Origin: Pterobdella sp. o SKG-2022
Taxonomy: Eukaryota; Annelida; Clitellata; Hirudinida; Piscicolidae
Reading direction: 5' to 3'
Assembly: GCA_964035795.1 (NCBI GenBank)
Contig: OZ038323.1
Coordinates: forward strand, 7,008,018-7,072,017
DNA length: 64,000 nucleotides
Each line of letters opens with the position of its first letter. The first letter of the stretch is position 1. This document shows, in pieces, positions 63,447-64,000 of this stretch. A program made the translations under genes and the position numbers. The notes beneath the pieces were generated by a model. It made no database searches and had not been told where the DNA came from. It worked only from the letters and a program-made list of their open reading frames with translations.

Positions 63447-64000
63447 TCGCCATCCGCTTTAAGAGACTTTGAGAGACTTCAAACCCTGGGAACAGGGTCG
63501 TTCGGGAAAGTAATACTGCTTCAAAGAAGACAATGCCAAAACTTTTTTGCCATGAAAATTCTAAATATGCAAAGGGTAGTGTTTAAGTGTTGAGTCATGT
63601 TGTGGTGTGTTGGCTGATTTTGTGGGTGATGGGTAATGTTAATTTGTGTTGGGTGATGTTGTGTTGTTTTAAAAACACACAACTATGAGTTCTTAACATC
63701 GCCATATATTAGGGTTTTTTAAACATATAGGCGAGAGTGTTGAAGTGGTATATTTCAGCACCAAAAACAAGTTTCAGCATAAAAACTAAAACATTATAAG
63801 ATTAAAGCAACATAACAACTCTGAAGGTGATAAAGTTGAAGCAAGTGGAACACACTCTCAACGAGAAGAACATCCTGCAGGCCATCGACAACCCCTTCCT
63901 TGTCAGAATGCAGTGCAGTTTCAAGGTTTCATTATTAAAATTTTTCAAAATTTTCATCGCTCGAAGATATAATATTTGATGGAGTTTTTATTTCATCTTT
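63447..64000 (+). CDS. PKA catalytic subunit (partial, continues beyond window)
   Basis: cAMP-dependent protein kinase catalytic subunit, a Ser/Thr kinase. Two exons with matching phase are in the window: 63447-63575 and 63827-63925. The first has the glycine loop LGTGSFGKV and the ATP-anchoring lysine in FFAMKIL; the second has [20 protein letters not shown] and [12 protein letters not shown], including the alpha-C helix glutamate. This order and spacing match PKA C-alpha/beta very closely. The myristoylated N-terminal exon is upstream and not found, and the rest of the kinase domain lies beyond 64000. [15 protein letters not shown] differs somewhat from vertebrate PKA, so a PKA-like paralogue cannot be ruled out. 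Confidence 0.88.

Overview
This is eukaryotic, almost certainly animal, nuclear DNA: AT-rich, split genes with short GT–AG exons, long introns full of simple repeats, and RNA-templated transposon remnants. The gene set (RFX4/6-type factor, AP-2, MICU1, PAICS, CK2 beta, NMNAT, PKA) is metazoan. I lean to a lophotrochozoan such as an annelid or leech, but that is an impression from gene content and base composition, not a demonstrated assignment. All exon structures below were read by eye: splice phases were checked codon by codon, but nothing was aligned by computer.

Layout. 1-5.1 kb: SINE-like repeats, a LINE tail, a palindromic element and one orphan terminal exon (minus). 5.1-6.4 kb: a small single-pass Ig-like membrane protein with a tyrosine-rich tail (plus). 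6.8-12.8 kb: an RFX4/6-type transcription factor (minus), whose first exon(s) probably lie further upstream at 12.8-18.1 kb, where X-box-like RFX sites occur. 18.3-21.6 kb: PAICS (minus, complete, 424 aa). 22.1-24.5 kb: a secretory JmjC/cupin_8 protein (plus, 466 aa), divergent from PAICS across about 0.5 kb. 24.8-25.9 kb: casein kinase 2 beta (minus, 215 aa). 26.4-28.7 kb: NMNAT (minus, 245 aa). 30.2-34.3 kb: MICU1 (plus, 517 aa). 35.2-44.1 kb: AP-2/TFAP2 transcription factor (plus). 44.7-49.3 kb: a type II membrane protein of unknown function (minus, 529 aa). 49.8-63.3 kb: a gene desert with a Penelope-like fragment, an uninterrupted 900-bp AGT array, two LINE remnants head to head, and long AAT/ATT arrays. 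63.4 kb to the end: the first kinase-domain exons of a PKA catalytic subunit (plus, cut by the window).

The genes do not form one pathway. They are housekeeping genes (purine synthesis, NAD synthesis, CK2, mitochondrial calcium uptake, PKA) mixed with two developmental transcription factors. The points most worth following are the small Ig receptor with an ITIM-like motif, the JmjC protein whose iron-binding HxD reads HxH, the X-box-like sites around the RFX gene, a SINE-like family with a visible nested insertion and 13-bp target duplication, the perfect (AGT)n array, and the unknown type II membrane protein.
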